Source: Morchella semilibera (lineage: Eukaryota; Ascomycota; Pezizomycetes; Pezizales; Morchellaceae). Taken from it: 64,000 nt of DNA. The notes below the pieces were generated by a model that was given only the letters and a program-made list of their open reading frames with translations, ran no database searches and was not told the origin of the DNA. Made by a program: the position numbers and the translations under genes. Location of the stretch: NCBI GenBank assembly GCA_009192285.1, contig CM018603.1, forward strand, positions 2,286,588-2,350,587. The letters are read 5' to 3'. Of this stretch, positions 1 to 10,446 are shown piece by piece; position 1 is the first letter of the stretch; every line of letters starts with the position of its first letter.

Positions 1-499
1 ACACATGAACGCAATCCCATAGAAATGGCACGGAAGTGTGGCCATGGGACATTTTCCGGGCCTAGGTACAAAAGATTTACCGTCCACAAGCCACCTGCTC
101 GACGCTAGAGAAAGATAAAATCAGTTCATAGGTACTTATTAACTGTCAAAAATCCTTGATCGATATACACAGGTGTGTATATATACACATTATCCTGGAC
201 GAAAAGAAACTTATATGTATAGTGGCGGACACTCAAAACCGGCCCTTAGTTAAGTTGTTCTAGAAGCTATAGGGAAGTGGTTTTTTATTTATTTCGAAAT
301 CCCTTGTGTAGGGCTGTTAATTGGGGGGTAGGTAACAAAACTATTTTACAGAAGGACTTTCTTCCTGGACAAGTGTTGTGGTGTTGAAAGTCAGTGGGTG
401 AAGGATAGTTTGATGGTCGGTTCTGTGTACATACATGTGTAGCGGAAGCTGTCAGGGATATATATATACTTCTACACACAGTAAATTTCCCCATCGCTG

Positions 500-573
500 T
501 ACTCGGGGCAGGTAAATAGTACCGGACAATGCAAAAACCCTCATTGTCCGGCACTTTTTACTTGCCCCAAGTA
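500..573. repeat. Foldback hairpin, 32-bp arms
   Basis: Arms 500-531 and 542-573 are reverse complements with a few mismatches around a 10-base loop. The inner ten pairs (CCGGACAATG / CATTGTCCGG) are perfect. No coding content. It may be a tiny foldback MITE or a hairpin RNA source; nothing in the sequence decides which. Confidence 0.7.
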
Positions 574-2281
574 GGCACATACCGCAAAATCTGAACCAAG
601 TTTTGGTGTACTCTAGAATATCCCTGCGATGCCATTTAGGTGTATACCTATATGAGCTATCTAGAGCGGACAGGTTAAATCCAAGATAATATAGACCCTA
701 TAATATTATGTCCCTTGAAAGTAACTGTAAATAACGTTTCCTCCTAGGTCTAGGAGGGATTGTGGGTTTCATTAGCTTGTGGGACATGATTTTGGGAAGA
801 CGGAGTAATATGTTGTATCAAAAAAAACATGCCAGGTCTGGCCTGGGGAACGTTGGGTCTGCACCGTCAGCTAGAACGATGGATGGCTTTTGCCTAAAAA
901 CAATCCGTGTGTTGTGGAGTGCTAGCGTGATCATTTAAACAGGTAACATGGACTAGGTTGAGCCCCTTAAGTCTTTATCAAGATAAGGAATCCTGGATTC
1001 ATGCTTGAGTGATAGATACAGTAAGAAATAGATTCTACAATACATGTTGGGGCCACTAAGTGCCAAGGGTGTTGGCTTTACCAACCAATAGCGCCCTAAA
1101 TAAATAGGTCTACATGTAATATAGGGGCAATTAACCGTTAAACTGCCTCCTAGTAACACTACGTAACTGTAGTAGTTCATAGTAATACTGAATCTGTGCC
1201 ATACTACCTATGCCAATGATATCCGCTCAGGAAGTTGCCTTCCCTTAACTGTGCGCATGTTGGCGCAGTAGCAAATCGTCCGGGATAGCAAATCCATATC
1301 AGAGAGTATTGATTCCCGGCATATCGAGTTGCGACTGTCGGTAATATACTGACCTATGTAGGGTTCTCTGCTGTACCACTACTACTATCTTCATTGGTTG
1401 GTAGTGCTACAAGGGTTGACCAATCTAAGTCTGCACCCTTATCTGCTATGGAGGAGACAAAGAGCACAAAAACGTGAGACCTGATGTTTTCTTGGCCCCC
1501 CACCAGGACCAAAATCCAGTTTATGTTTACATATCATATCTACTAGACTCGTACCCGTGTTTCGGTGTTAAAAACGTAGGCCTAGTTCCGACCATGAATA
1601 GATATCAAGGCCAAGAACTTATTGTCTGTGCACGCGCAACTTGGGCTGTCTTAGTAAGTTTAAAACCGCTAAGATGTAGGTTCTACATTTTTGATTATTA
1701 TTCTGGCGATCTGCCGCTTTCATCAACAGTCCACGGTAATTTCCACAGTGTGGGTCGGGGCATTCTAGGACAGAGCCCCGGCACATGGAAGGGTGAAAGG
1801 CGGAGAGATAGAGATAAATGTAGGTTAGGATGCAAGGCATACCATTAAGACAAAACACAATTCATGTAGGAGCAAACTTGGCAGCGGAACTCTACATGTA
1901 TAATACCTTGCGTGTGAGAAGTTGGGACCGAAGGATGTGGACAATAATATTGCATGTAATACATGTAGCAGCCTGTTTGTTCAGCTACAGATATATATGT
2001 ATATAACCACATGTACATATAGTAGGCTATAGGCCCACAGTGGACCCCGGGGGTCCTTAAAGTGATAATATTCTGGTGTCGCGGCCACCATCAAAGCTAG
2101 ACCCAGTCAATTTTTTTCATTTGATACGCCTGATGTAATTCGACATATATGAATCGCTTCCCAACTTTTGGGCGTGGTGGCCAGTAGCTGCGAAGTTAGT
2201 GGTTTTTGTCGCCGTTGCATCACCCCCGGGGTATGTACCTACATAGGCTCTAGGGTATCTACATGTACTACTAATTTTATA

Positions 2282-2375
2282 ACGTTTCCGAACACGACCA
2301 ATATTGCATACACACAAAAAAGTGCCAAGTCCCCCTATTTGTATGGTATGCAATATTGGTCGTGTTCGGAAACGT
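2282..2375. repeat. Perfect 30-bp inverted repeat with 34-bp loop
   Basis: Arm 2282-2311 is an exact reverse complement of arm 2346-2375 over 30 bases, with an unrelated 34-base loop. A perfect arm this long in otherwise unconserved DNA suggests a recent foldback insertion, or selection on a hairpin transcript. No matching terminal motif or target duplication is clear. Confidence 0.8.
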
Positions 2376-2960
2376 CATGGAGGGACGAGTACATGTACTT
2401 AGTTTATTTAAATAGGGTACCTAGAGACCGCCAGAGTGGATTCCTAGGGGATGAGGTAGGATGTCGGGTTACCCCTTGCTCATCACCAAAACTCTCCCCC
2501 CACCGAGGCGACACACAAATGCAGACGGTAGTGGTGGTGTAGAGCAAGTCGTGCGACACCCACAGCTCAACCCACCCACTCCTTGAACCCTGTTATCCCC
2601 GTCGGCCTAAGACTGGTACCCCCACAGCCTAGTAGTGTCACCTATTCCCCCCCCCCCCCCCAAGCATTGAGATATGGGGCATTGGTTTCTGTCAAGAGAT
2701 ATAACATTACACCGTCCCCAAGTAAATTTGAATCGCCTGCGTTCCGTTTTTCTCTCTCCCGCCCAACACAGTAGTGTAAAAAAAGTTTGAACGTGCTTTT
2801 TTACCTCCTTTCACCAAAACTGCCTCCATCCTATCTAGATCTGTGTCTGTCATTCTTTACCATTCTAGCTTATGGCCGGCACTCTCGACACTTGAAATTC
2901 TAGGAGCTCCCTAAGCGTTCGCAATTTTGTGATATTTCTCCAGCTCCTCTCGCCAATTCT

Positions 2961-3178
2961 AATTTAGTTTTTTCTTCTTCTTTCTTTTCTTCTTTCTTTT
3001 TTTGTCATTGTCATTGTCATACATATCAGTTCCACAAAGTAGATAATCCAACGCAACAACAAAACATCCTTCGACCCTCTCCGCCCCTCTCCCTTTTTAT
3101 TATTGAGAGACAACTTCACCAACTGTTTTTTCTCGTGTATACTCACGAGTAAGCCGAAGACGTACCCACTGGATCACG
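2961..3178 (+). promoter_or_regulatory. Pyrimidine-rich leader of the ammonium transporter
   Basis: A long CT-rich tract (about 2965-3006) and a GTCATT triplet-like repeat (about 3003-3022) lie just before the start codon of the ammonium transporter. Pyrimidine-rich tracts are common immediately upstream of transcription starts in filamentous fungal genes. I see no clear TATA box and no confident GATA-factor cluster, so nitrogen regulation cannot be claimed from this stretch. Confidence 0.35.
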
Positions 3179-5107
3179 ATGTCTTCAATAGATGTCGATC
3201 ACCTTAACTATATCCCACTCGTCCCCTATAATGGCTCAGGCCCAACGGGTGGTAATTCGCTTACCGAAGATTTTAACATTTGGTACGAGGTACGAGCGAC
3301 CGCGCAACGGTTTTCATCACCTCCTTTGTTTTGGTTTTGGAAATCTGGAGTCTAAGGCAAAATAAAATGGGAAAAGGAGAATGGCCTTCGCGGAGAAGGG
3401 AAGAGTAATTATTTTAACGAGGGATGTTTTACTGACATGCGATCACGTTGAATAGACAGGAGACTATGCCTGGATGCTCACATCTACCGCATTGGTTCTC
3501 TTGATGATTCCCGGCGTTGGATTTTTTTACTCGGGACTTGCGAGAAGAAAGTCAGCCCTTTCACTCATCTGGCTGTCGATGATGTCGACGGCTGTTGTTA
3601 GCTTTCAGGTACCGCCCTGCATCAGCTCTTAATGCCAACCTTACCTGTAGGTATTAGCGAGATAATCTAACTCTCTTGGCAGTGGTTTTTTTGGGGTTAC
3701 TCTCTAGCCTTCTCCCACTCAGCTGGTAGCTTTTTAGGAAACCTTGAAAATATTGGATTTCGCAATGTTCTTGGTCAATCATCTGTTGGCAGTTCGAAGG
3801 TACCAGACCTTCTCTTTGCGTTGTACCAGGGAATGTTCTCATGCATTACGTATGTATTTTTTATTTCTACTCTAACTTCCCTCCCGTCTTTGATGTACCC
3901 AGTAGATGCGCATCCATACATATATATTATATAAAGCCTAAACTTTGACACTTGGTTACTGACCTGACGCAGTGTAGCTTTGGCTATCGGCGCAGCGGCA
4001 GAAAGAGGCCGTATGCTTCCGTGTGTCGTTTTCATGTTCGTCTGGGCTACCTTGGTTTATGACCCTATCGCATGTTGGACATGGAACGCTACAGGATGGT
4101 CCTTCAAAATGGGGGGCCTCGACTTTGCTGGAGGCACTCCAGTGCATATTTCTTCTGGCTCCGCAGCACTAGCTTATTCTCTGATGCTCGGAAAGAGGCG
4201 AGGGCATGGCACTCATGAGTTAAATTACCGCCCACACAACGTTACACACATCGTTCTCGGTACCGTCTTCCTCTGGGTTGGATGGTTTGGTTTTAATGGT
4301 GGATCTGCCCTTTCCGCCAATCTAAGGGCTGTTATGGCTTGCGTTGTGACTAATCTCTCAGCATCTGTTGGAGGAATTACTTGGTGCCTTCTCGATTACC
4401 GCCTTGAACAAAAGTGGTCAACCGTTGGTTTCTGCTCGGGAGTAATTGCTGGTCTTGTTGCCATCACCCCAGGTTCAGGTTTCGTACCCCCATGGGCAGC
4501 TGTCATATATGGGGTTGTCGGGGGCGCGGCTTGCAACTATGCCACAAAGCTCAAGTTTGTTATTGGTGTGGATGACGCCCTAGATATCTTTGCGGAGCAT
4601 GGAGTCGGTGGCATTGTGGGTAATATTATGACTGCCTTCTTTGCAGCGTAGGTATCCTGTGTGACCCTGGAATATATGGCCCACAATTGACTTTGGTGAT
4701 TTAGTGATTATATTGCGCATCTGGATGGTTACAGTGAAATCGATGGTGGCTGGATCAATCACCATTGGATCCAACTCGGTTACCAGGTGGCTGACTCCGT
4801 CGCTGGATTTGCGTACGCTTTTGGAGGAACCTGCATAATCCTTTTCGTCATGAATTTGATACCTGGTTTGAGCCTCCGAGCAAGCGAAGAAGCTGAAATC
4901 CTTGGTATTGATGACGCCGAGCTCGGCGAGTTTGCCGTACGTATTCTGGGCTCCCTGCGTGAATTAAGCTAACCCTTTCCCGGTCACTAGTATGATTATG
5001 TCGAACTCACTCGCGAGGTCATTTCTGAGGACGATTCTGCTCCCAAATTTTCTTCGGAGACTGGCACCGCTTTGGGTCACACGGGCGAAACTCCAGAGAA
5101 GCCTTAA
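3179..5107 (+). CDS. Ammonium transporter (Mep/Amt family)
   Basis: Plasma-membrane permease that brings ammonium into the cell (Amt/Mep/Rh family). Inferred exons are 3179-3289, 3456-3608, 3683-3849, 3973-4647, 4705-4936 and 4991-5107; together they give 485 codons with stop, the normal length for fungal Mep proteins. The family signature DFAGGTPVHISSG is present and supplies the first pore histidine (about H202). The second pore histidine is in EHGVGGIVGN (about H353). The N-terminal part has the family's GDYAWMLTSTALVLLMIPG helix and FFYSGLARRKSALS. The cytosolic tail carries YDYVELTREV, typical of fungal Amt tails. Introns are 54-166 bp with GT..AG ends; the first acceptor (3455) was chosen because it alone keeps the frame. 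The gene looks intact. Which paralogue (low- or high-affinity) cannot be told. Confidence 0.95.
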
Positions 5108-5666
5108 GCTTAGTACCAAAAGAAAAGAGGGAGGAAAGGAAGGGAAAAAAGCGAGATATAAACTCTGTTCATACTCCTGGTCGTAGGTGTAATTTTATTT
5201 TATTTGGTCTTCTTGGGAGGAAATTATTTTTTCATCACCTTTCCTACGTCTTTTTTTTTTTTTTTTTTTTTTTTCCCTCCCTCCCTCCACCCATCCACCC
5301 ATCCATCCACCTATTCTTTTTCTCTTTCTTTTTTCTTCCCCCACTACCCGCCTTCATATTAGGGTTTCAGATGAGCAAGGAGCAACGATGTCCAGGAGGG
5401 TATCAATTAACTTCGGCGAGACAAAGTGAGATATATACTTGAGGGATGTTTCTCGGCAGATTCGAATTTAGAGTCGGGACATTGATCGCTCTTACTAGGG
5501 TTCAATGATTAAGAATAATTGACACGAATAATATCGGATATGAAGGTATTGATTTGAAATACAATTGCAAAAGTCGTGTTGTATGTATAACTGCTCTGCA
5601 GATTTAAAAAACGTGAGAAAGCTACACGGGGCGTTGATAAGAGAGGATTCGATCACTCAGAGCCTT
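5108..5666. other. 3' flank of the ammonium transporter, poly-T and CT microsatellite
   Basis: No gene is seen. A run of about 23 T at 5252-5274 is followed by CCCTCC / CCATCCAC-type simple repeats to about 5345. This is ordinary low-complexity 3' flank. Confidence 0.5.
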
Positions 5667-5752
5667 GTACTCCGGTGTGGAGGGTAAGTGAGTAGAACGC
5701 GGTGCGGTTTGCGTTGCTGCGTTCTACTCACTTACCCTTGACACCGTAGTAC
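5667..5752. repeat. Foldback hairpin, 34-bp arms
   Basis: Arms 5667-5700 and 5719-5752 pair with about three mismatches; the inner 19 bp (5682-5700 with 5719-5737) are perfect. The loop is 18 bases. The right arm ends within four bases of the left terminus of the next MITE, so the two are either one compound unit or one inserted beside the other. Confidence 0.75.
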
Positions 5753-5755
5753 TGT

Positions 5756-6119
5756 GGTGCCGGTCGCGATAAACCTACCATCGCCGCCATTAGATCAGGT
5801 TAAAAAACGATTTTATTTGGACATCTAAGGTGGTTTTTGAACAAAAACATACAATATATGTGTTTTCAAGTGAATAAATTACCAAAACCGTGGTTTTGGG
5901 TGTGGTATTGGGATCCGCCATTTAGGCCCAGCATACCCAAATTTGTAAACCTATCAGTGCCCAGGATTTTGGAAGAGTGAGAAATCAAGATGACCATTAT
6001 GTAGCCCTAGTGATTCTCTATGGATTGGTCATTTCAATTTTTTCTCTATCTTATATATTTGGGGGTGTGATATGTTTGGTTTTGAACGCGGATGATGTAG
6101 GTTTATTACGACCGGCACC
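5756..6119. mobile_element. 364-bp MITE with about 23-bp terminal inverted repeats
   Basis: The left end (5756-5778) and right end (6097-6119) are inverted repeats differing at two positions and beginning GGTGCCGGTCG. The interior is AT-rich and non-coding. A TA dinucleotide lies close outside each end (5750-5751 and 6121-6122), which would suit a Tc1/mariner-type element, but the few bases between TA and the repeat differ on the two sides. It lies between the ammonium transporter and the Cus2-like gene. Confidence 0.65.
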
Positions 6120-6426
6120 ATACATACCTCGTGCCTAATTGGCCAAAGTTGCTTTAGTTAGTAGACCACCAGACTTTATCAATTCCTAAGGCTTAGTTCA
6201 GCGGGATGTGTTGATGCGTGCAGCTAATAGTAACTCAAAGGCCAAGTCTGTTAATAGGCCATGCAGAGTACATGTAGGTATGTCAACTGTGTGATTAAAT
6301 GAGGGCGCCAAGATAATGACCACTACATATGAATTTATGCACCCTAGAACAAGCTCCCGGCAGTCCACCTCGTTGGAATCCAACGTAATCCCACATTCGT
6401 CAATTAATATCACGACTTCTTTTACG

Positions 6427-7926
6427 ATGAATACCGGCCTGGCAGAACCCATAGACTCAGCCGATCATACGTCAACTGAAGGCCCGCCTTTTCCGATGAC
6501 ACGCGAGGAATTTGAGACCGACCCCCGAGTTGCTTGGTCCAGGATGTCAGGGAAATGGTTATTAGAGGCTGATGATGGCTCGGAGTATGAGTTTCACGAG
6601 GCACTCAAGCGATGGATACCTGTAGTATGTTCACAGCTCCTCGACAGTGTGTTAGGGCCACTAACTCTCGGTGAAGTTGGACGAATCTCTGGCCGAACAG
6701 CAGCAGGCAGCATACGCAGTGGCCGGAGTGGACGAATCTGAACCGGCTATACCTGTAAATAAGAAGAGAAAGAAAATTTACACCTCAAACGAGGGAAACG
6801 AGGTATGTACGCGTTGACATTCTTGATCTGGAAAGGGAATACTACATAGATCTATCATTAAGTACTTACATTAAGGTCCTTCCTAGGAAGCTCCACCAAA
6901 CTCCAAAAAGGCCCGAGGGAATAGGGGGGGTGATGGGGAACCAACGGCTCGTAAGAACACTGCTGTATACATCACAAATCTTCCGCACGACGTCACAGAG
7001 GACGAGATCAAGGACGTCTTTTCGAAATGTGGTGTAATTGCCGAAGAAAATAGATCGAGGAAAGCCGCGAATCAAGCTCTACAAGAATGAAGGAGGGCAG
7101 CCGAAAGGAGACGCGCTAGTTGTGTACTTTCGACCAGAGAGCGTAAAATTGGCAGTTCAGATGCTTGACGACTCAGACTTCCGGTTTGGCGTGGAAGGCA
7201 CGCGGATTAAGGTCCAGCCGGCGGACTTTAGTTACAAAGTGCAACAAACGGCTCCAGCGACGAAGACCATGAAGGATAAGAGAAAGATCATTGCGAAAAC
7301 CCAAAAACTAAATAGGTTCGATCATCCAGAAATGAGCGAATGATGGATACACAAGGCTAACTATTGAGTGATAGCAAACTCGCAGATTGGGATGATGACG
7401 ATCCATCGACACTTCAGGAGAAAAGCTCGCGATGGGATAAGGTTGTCATATTAAAACACATGTTCACCCTCAAAGAGCTCGAGGTGAGTAGTTCTATTCG
7501 ATGACGACTGTCTCGTACTTAATCATTCTAGGAGGATCCAACGATGCTCTTGGATTTAAAGGAAGATATTCGCGAAGAATGCGAAAAACTGGGAGATGTA
7601 ACGAACGTTGTCTTATATGATGGTGAGGAGGATGGTGTGGTCAGTGTACGGTTTGCAAATACACAGAGTGCAAAAGCATGCATTGAGGTATGTTCATTCC
7701 CTCGCTCTCTTAAAAGCATCATTTGACTGTGCCCGTGTATTTTTTGTTTTCTTACAACTTATCGTAGGTGATGAACGGCCGTTTCTTCGGGGGACAAAAA
7801 GTAGTGGCGTATGCCTTCGACGGCGAGGAGAAGTTCAAGAAAAGCTCAAAGAAGGACGCTGACGACGAAGGTGAAAAAGAACGTTTAGAGAAGTTTGGTG
7901 ATTGGCTAGAGGAAGCCAAAGGGTGA
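6427..7926 (+). CDS. Tat-SF1/Cus2-like U2 snRNP assembly factor, two RRMs, apparent +1 in RRM1
   Basis: Homologue of HTATSF1/Cus2, a nuclear RNA-binding protein that helps U2 snRNA fold and join the prespliceosome. Inferred exons are 6427-6624, 6677-6802, 6887-7315, 7375-7483, 7532-7687 and 7768-7926. The N-terminus has the family's EYEFHEALKRWIPV block, followed by QQQAAYAVAGVDE and NKKRKKIYTSNE. RRM1 starts TAVYITNLPHDVTEDEI and continues with PKGDALVVYFRPESV. Then come KLADWDDDDP, RWDKVVILKHMFT and RRM2 (DLKEDIREECEKLGDVTNVVLYD, then KACIEVMNGRFFGGQKV). Inside RRM1 the frame changes by one base at a run of four A (7047-7050); family conservation resumes immediately in the next frame. This is either an assembly error or a real lesion. 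A start at 6316 is also open; 6427 was preferred because the conserved N-terminal region begins soon after it. Counting one A fewer, the length would be about 391 residues. Confidence 0.85.
7047..7050 (+). other. Probable single-base frameshift in the Cus2-like host gene
   Basis: Before this A-run the protein reads KCGVIAEE in one frame; after it, DRGKPRIKLYKNEGG continues the same RRM in another frame. No GT..AG intron of plausible length can bridge the two. Homopolymer position favours a sequencing or assembly slip. Confidence 0.65.
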
Positions 7927-8427
7927 TTGGTCTTCTGCATGTTATATTGCGGTAGAAATTGCTCTTATGGTCTGCGTTGGATTGAAATCGATTCTTTCTT
8001 TCTCTTTTCTTTTCTGCGAGGATATGGGTGTCAATCTTCAAACGATGATCTTGTCTTTAAATAATTATTCGATAGTATCCCGTATTGCACTCCATACAAA
8101 AAATGAGACTACGAGCACATATCACAAAAAGTTCTTTTAAAAATCTAGGTAGGCGTTGACAGGGATGTTTGGGCATATACTGCACATGTTTCAGTCGGTC
8201 TAAATCATCCTTGTCAAGGAGCGATATTGACGTTTATTTGCTGTACTCAAACAAGTGGCGCAGCTTGCTAGATTAAAGAGCTCTAGGTCACGAATTACTT
8301 TACTCATGTGATTGTGATCTTCCGGGGTTCTTATAGATAGCCCCCAAGGACTGTTTTACCCTAGAGTTTTCTATTCTCGCGAGAATAAGCGAGAGGCTCC
8401 TAAAGTAAATATTGATATCTAGGGGTG
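7927..8427. other. Convergent 3' intergenic region
   Basis: Space between the 3' ends of two convergent genes (Cus2-like + and Dpb4-like -). It holds 3' untranslated sequence and a 14-bp palindrome ATTCTCGCGAGAAT near 8371. Nothing else is recognised. Confidence 0.45.
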
Positions 8428-9408
8428 CTAATCACTATCGATGCCGTTATCAAGTGCTTCGTCCTCCTCACCCTGGCCATTCCTTTCATAAACCTCTTCG
8501 GGTGCCTCACTTTCTTCATCCAATGCCTCAGACTCAGTTTCCTCCGCTTCATCGATATCGTCTTCTTCCTCTTCCCCCATCTCTTCATCCTCACCCTCTT
8601 CCTCATCTCCCCATCCTCTAACAGGAACAGCATTTGTTATATAACCAGTGCTCTTTGATCGACTTGTTCCGGCGTCTGTGGCTACACCTACACGTATCTT
8701 CTTTGGCGCTGGAGGGGAATCATTCCCATTGTGTGAAGTCTCGGAAGGTAAATGCTTAGCAGCACTTGACCCCGATGTAGCGGTAGAATCCCTGGGTTTG
8801 GGAGTCTTTTTCGTCGCAGCACGCTTCTCAGCAGCAAGTTCATTGAATTCTGCAGAACCATCATAGTCAGTTAACTGAAAAGATACCCCCCCCCCCCTTC
8901 CCGGGAGAGATAAACTAACTAGCTAGTTCAGCCTCCAAACGAGGGACAAAGTCGTCGAACTCCATCATTTGCATGGCTTCAAGAATGTCTTTGGGATTAA
9001 TCATTTTCCTTCCATGGTTTTTAGCTGTGTCGTTCGCTCTAGTCCAAGGTCAGAAAAATTGAGATTCATTCATAAATTCCACCTGGCAAAGGATTTGTAC
9101 GTTGCACAAAGGTAGTTGATGAATACAGTGCCGCCTTTGGAAAGAGCAAGGATAGCATCTTTCTGAACACTGGTGTTTTGTGGGAGCACGCCTTTGGCAA
9201 GGCGAGTTACTATCGATTTTGGAAGAGTATGGTCCTAAAAAAAATTGGGTTGAACTCTTTGATTTGTGTAGGGTACAATCTGCAAACTTACATCAATGGA
9301 CACGCCAACTTCCCTAGTAGCAATCCCACCTGCCCCCAACCCACCACCGACTCCTGCAGCGTTCCCGCCATCTCTAGCCTCTGTACTGTTATCAGGCTTA
9401 CGAGGCAT
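8428..9408 (-). CDS. dpb4: Dpb4/POLE3-like histone-fold subunit
   Basis: Small histone-fold protein of the Dpb4/POLE3/CHRAC-17 family, a subunit of DNA polymerase epsilon and of ISWI-type remodellers. In fission yeast Dpb4 also supports heterochromatin. Inferred exons on the minus strand are 9408-9292, 9234-9101, 9038-8920 and 8849-8428, giving 264 codons with stop. After a glycine-rich leader the histone fold reads LPKSIVTRLAKGVLP, QKDAILALSKGGTVFINYL, then KMINPKDILEAMQ and FVPRLEAELAKFNELAAEKR. The last exon is a long acidic tail rich in Glu and Asp, as in the family. Introns are 57, 62 and 70 bp. For introns 2 and 3, other AG acceptors nearby give stops or lose conservation, so those acceptors were set by frame. 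The gene appears intact. The leader ORF upstream of the ATG (to 9648) is probably not translated. Confidence 0.9.
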
Positions 9409-9872
9409 TTTGTGAGTTTGGCCCGGTGAAGAGGTGATGGTGTGGCGGGAAGGTTGATATAACCGTTGACACGTCTTTAAGTCGAACGCGTAGACCTCAG
9501 GATCAGACCAACAAGATGTTGGCAAACCTTCACGCAACAACACAGAAAGTACATGGCTTGTAGGCTCACCAAATGAACTAACACCTTTTGTGTTGTCTGA
9601 TGAGCGTGCATTCCGGCACCTTAACCTCGCGTTCGGTTCATCCCGCATCGCCAGTTCTGCTTATAAATACAAGTGTGCCTGGGAATCCTTGAGGGCTTTT
9701 TCGGAATAGTAACGTCACCTGGGACGTGTTAGTGCCAAGCCAGGCGAGAAACGCCCGCATGCGTTGAAATGCGACGCGTCTTAAACTTGGCCACTCCGGT
9801 TGCTTATGAACCAATAGGAGCATTAGATTCCAGCATTGGCTGAAACTAAATTACAAGCAAAAATAGGTAAAT

Positions 9873-10006
9873 GGCATTGCTTATAACTTTTTAACCAGAC
9901 AAGATATCAAGAATCTAACTGACCAATGTCTTCATATTTGGTATATCTCCAATTTTGTCTGTTAGATTTTTGATATCTTGTCTGATTAAAAGTTATAAGC
10001 GATGCA
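9873..10006. repeat. Imperfect foldback, about 45-bp arms
   Basis: The left arm starting CATTGCTTATAACTTTTTA pairs with the right arm ending TTAAAAGTTATAAGCGATG. Shared blocks include ACAAGATATCAA / TTGATATCTTGT and GCTTATAACTTTT / AAAAGTTATAAGC. The spacer is about 40 bp and AT-rich. It is probably a small foldback MITE. Confidence 0.65.
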
Positions 10007-10157
10007 ATTTATGTCACTTTTAACGCGCGCAGCACCATAGGTACGTGTTTGGAAGCGCTATTGGGTTGGGAGTAATAAATAGGATACTATTATTGATGCA
10101 ACCTAATATTTAATTATGTGGTGATTCACCGAGTGATAAAATGTGATCTAAAAGTTA

Positions 10158-10266
10158 AGGACGCGTTTGGCAGCTAGACAAAACGGATCAAGGCCTAACA
10201 AAAAGATCGTTGGAACAGAGTTTAACGGGTAAAAACTCCGTTTGGGCCTGTTGCTAAACAGGTCCT
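10158..10266. repeat. Possible short MITE with hAT-like degenerate ends
   Basis: The left end AGGACGCGTTTGGCAGC is similar to the reverse complement of the right end (..TTGCTAAACAGGTCCT), and both sides share AAACGGA further in. The length is about 109 bp. Matches are imperfect and no clear target duplication is visible, so this is tentative. Confidence 0.35.
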
Positions 10267-10446
10267 AAATGATTGATTATGAATAACATATGATTGGAGG
10301 AAGAGTTCGCCTAGGATTAAAGTTTATGCACATTGGTTCTTCTGGATTGACAAAGCTTTGTAAGATGATAAAATAAGATGGGGATTAGTTCGGTTTTCTA
10401 AAGTACATTTACGTCTGGAAAATGAAATGGAGCTGCTTAGGTGCTA

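Larger units (their letters stand above)
1..2960. other. Gene-free left flank with hairpins and simple repeats
   Basis: I see no convincing gene here. The open frames present are short, lack recognisable motifs, and overlap on both strands. What stands out is two foldback hairpins (listed separately), a poly-C run near 2647-2661, and repeated use of the palindromic word ACATGTA (for example near 1110, 1892, 1970, 2010, 2260 and 2391). The composition is mixed and not strongly AT-biased. It is probably decayed intergenic or repeat DNA upstream of the ammonium transporter. Confidence 0.5.
9409..10446. other. Intergenic region with two foldback repeats
   Basis: Region upstream of Dpb4 and downstream of the Clr4-like gene. 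It contains the promoter side of Dpb4 and two inverted-repeat structures listed separately (9873-10006 and about 10158-10266). No gene is recognised. Confidence 0.45.

Noticed and set aside
285-1848. Several open frames of 75-124 codons in the left flank (285-554, 953-1180, 1474-1848)
   Set aside because: No motifs, no splice structure, conflicting strands and skewed composition; expected by chance in 3 kb of non-coding DNA.
2117-2542. Overlapping open frames on both strands across 2117-2542
   Set aside because: They overlap each other and span the perfect inverted repeat, so they are likely by-products of it.
7316-7343. Stop codon after the first RRM in the Cus2-like gene as a true protein end
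   Set aside because: A 59-bp intron (7316-7374) with CTAAC branch site joins directly to the conserved KLADWDDDDP block.
8400-8658. Plus-strand open frames rich in Pro/His/Leu at 8412-8658
   Set aside because: Shadows of the acidic C-terminal exon of the Dpb4-like gene on the other strand.
9409-9648. N-terminal extension of the Dpb4-like protein up to 9648
   Set aside because: The histone-fold protein has a good start at 9408 and the extension shows no family similarity; more likely leader sequence.
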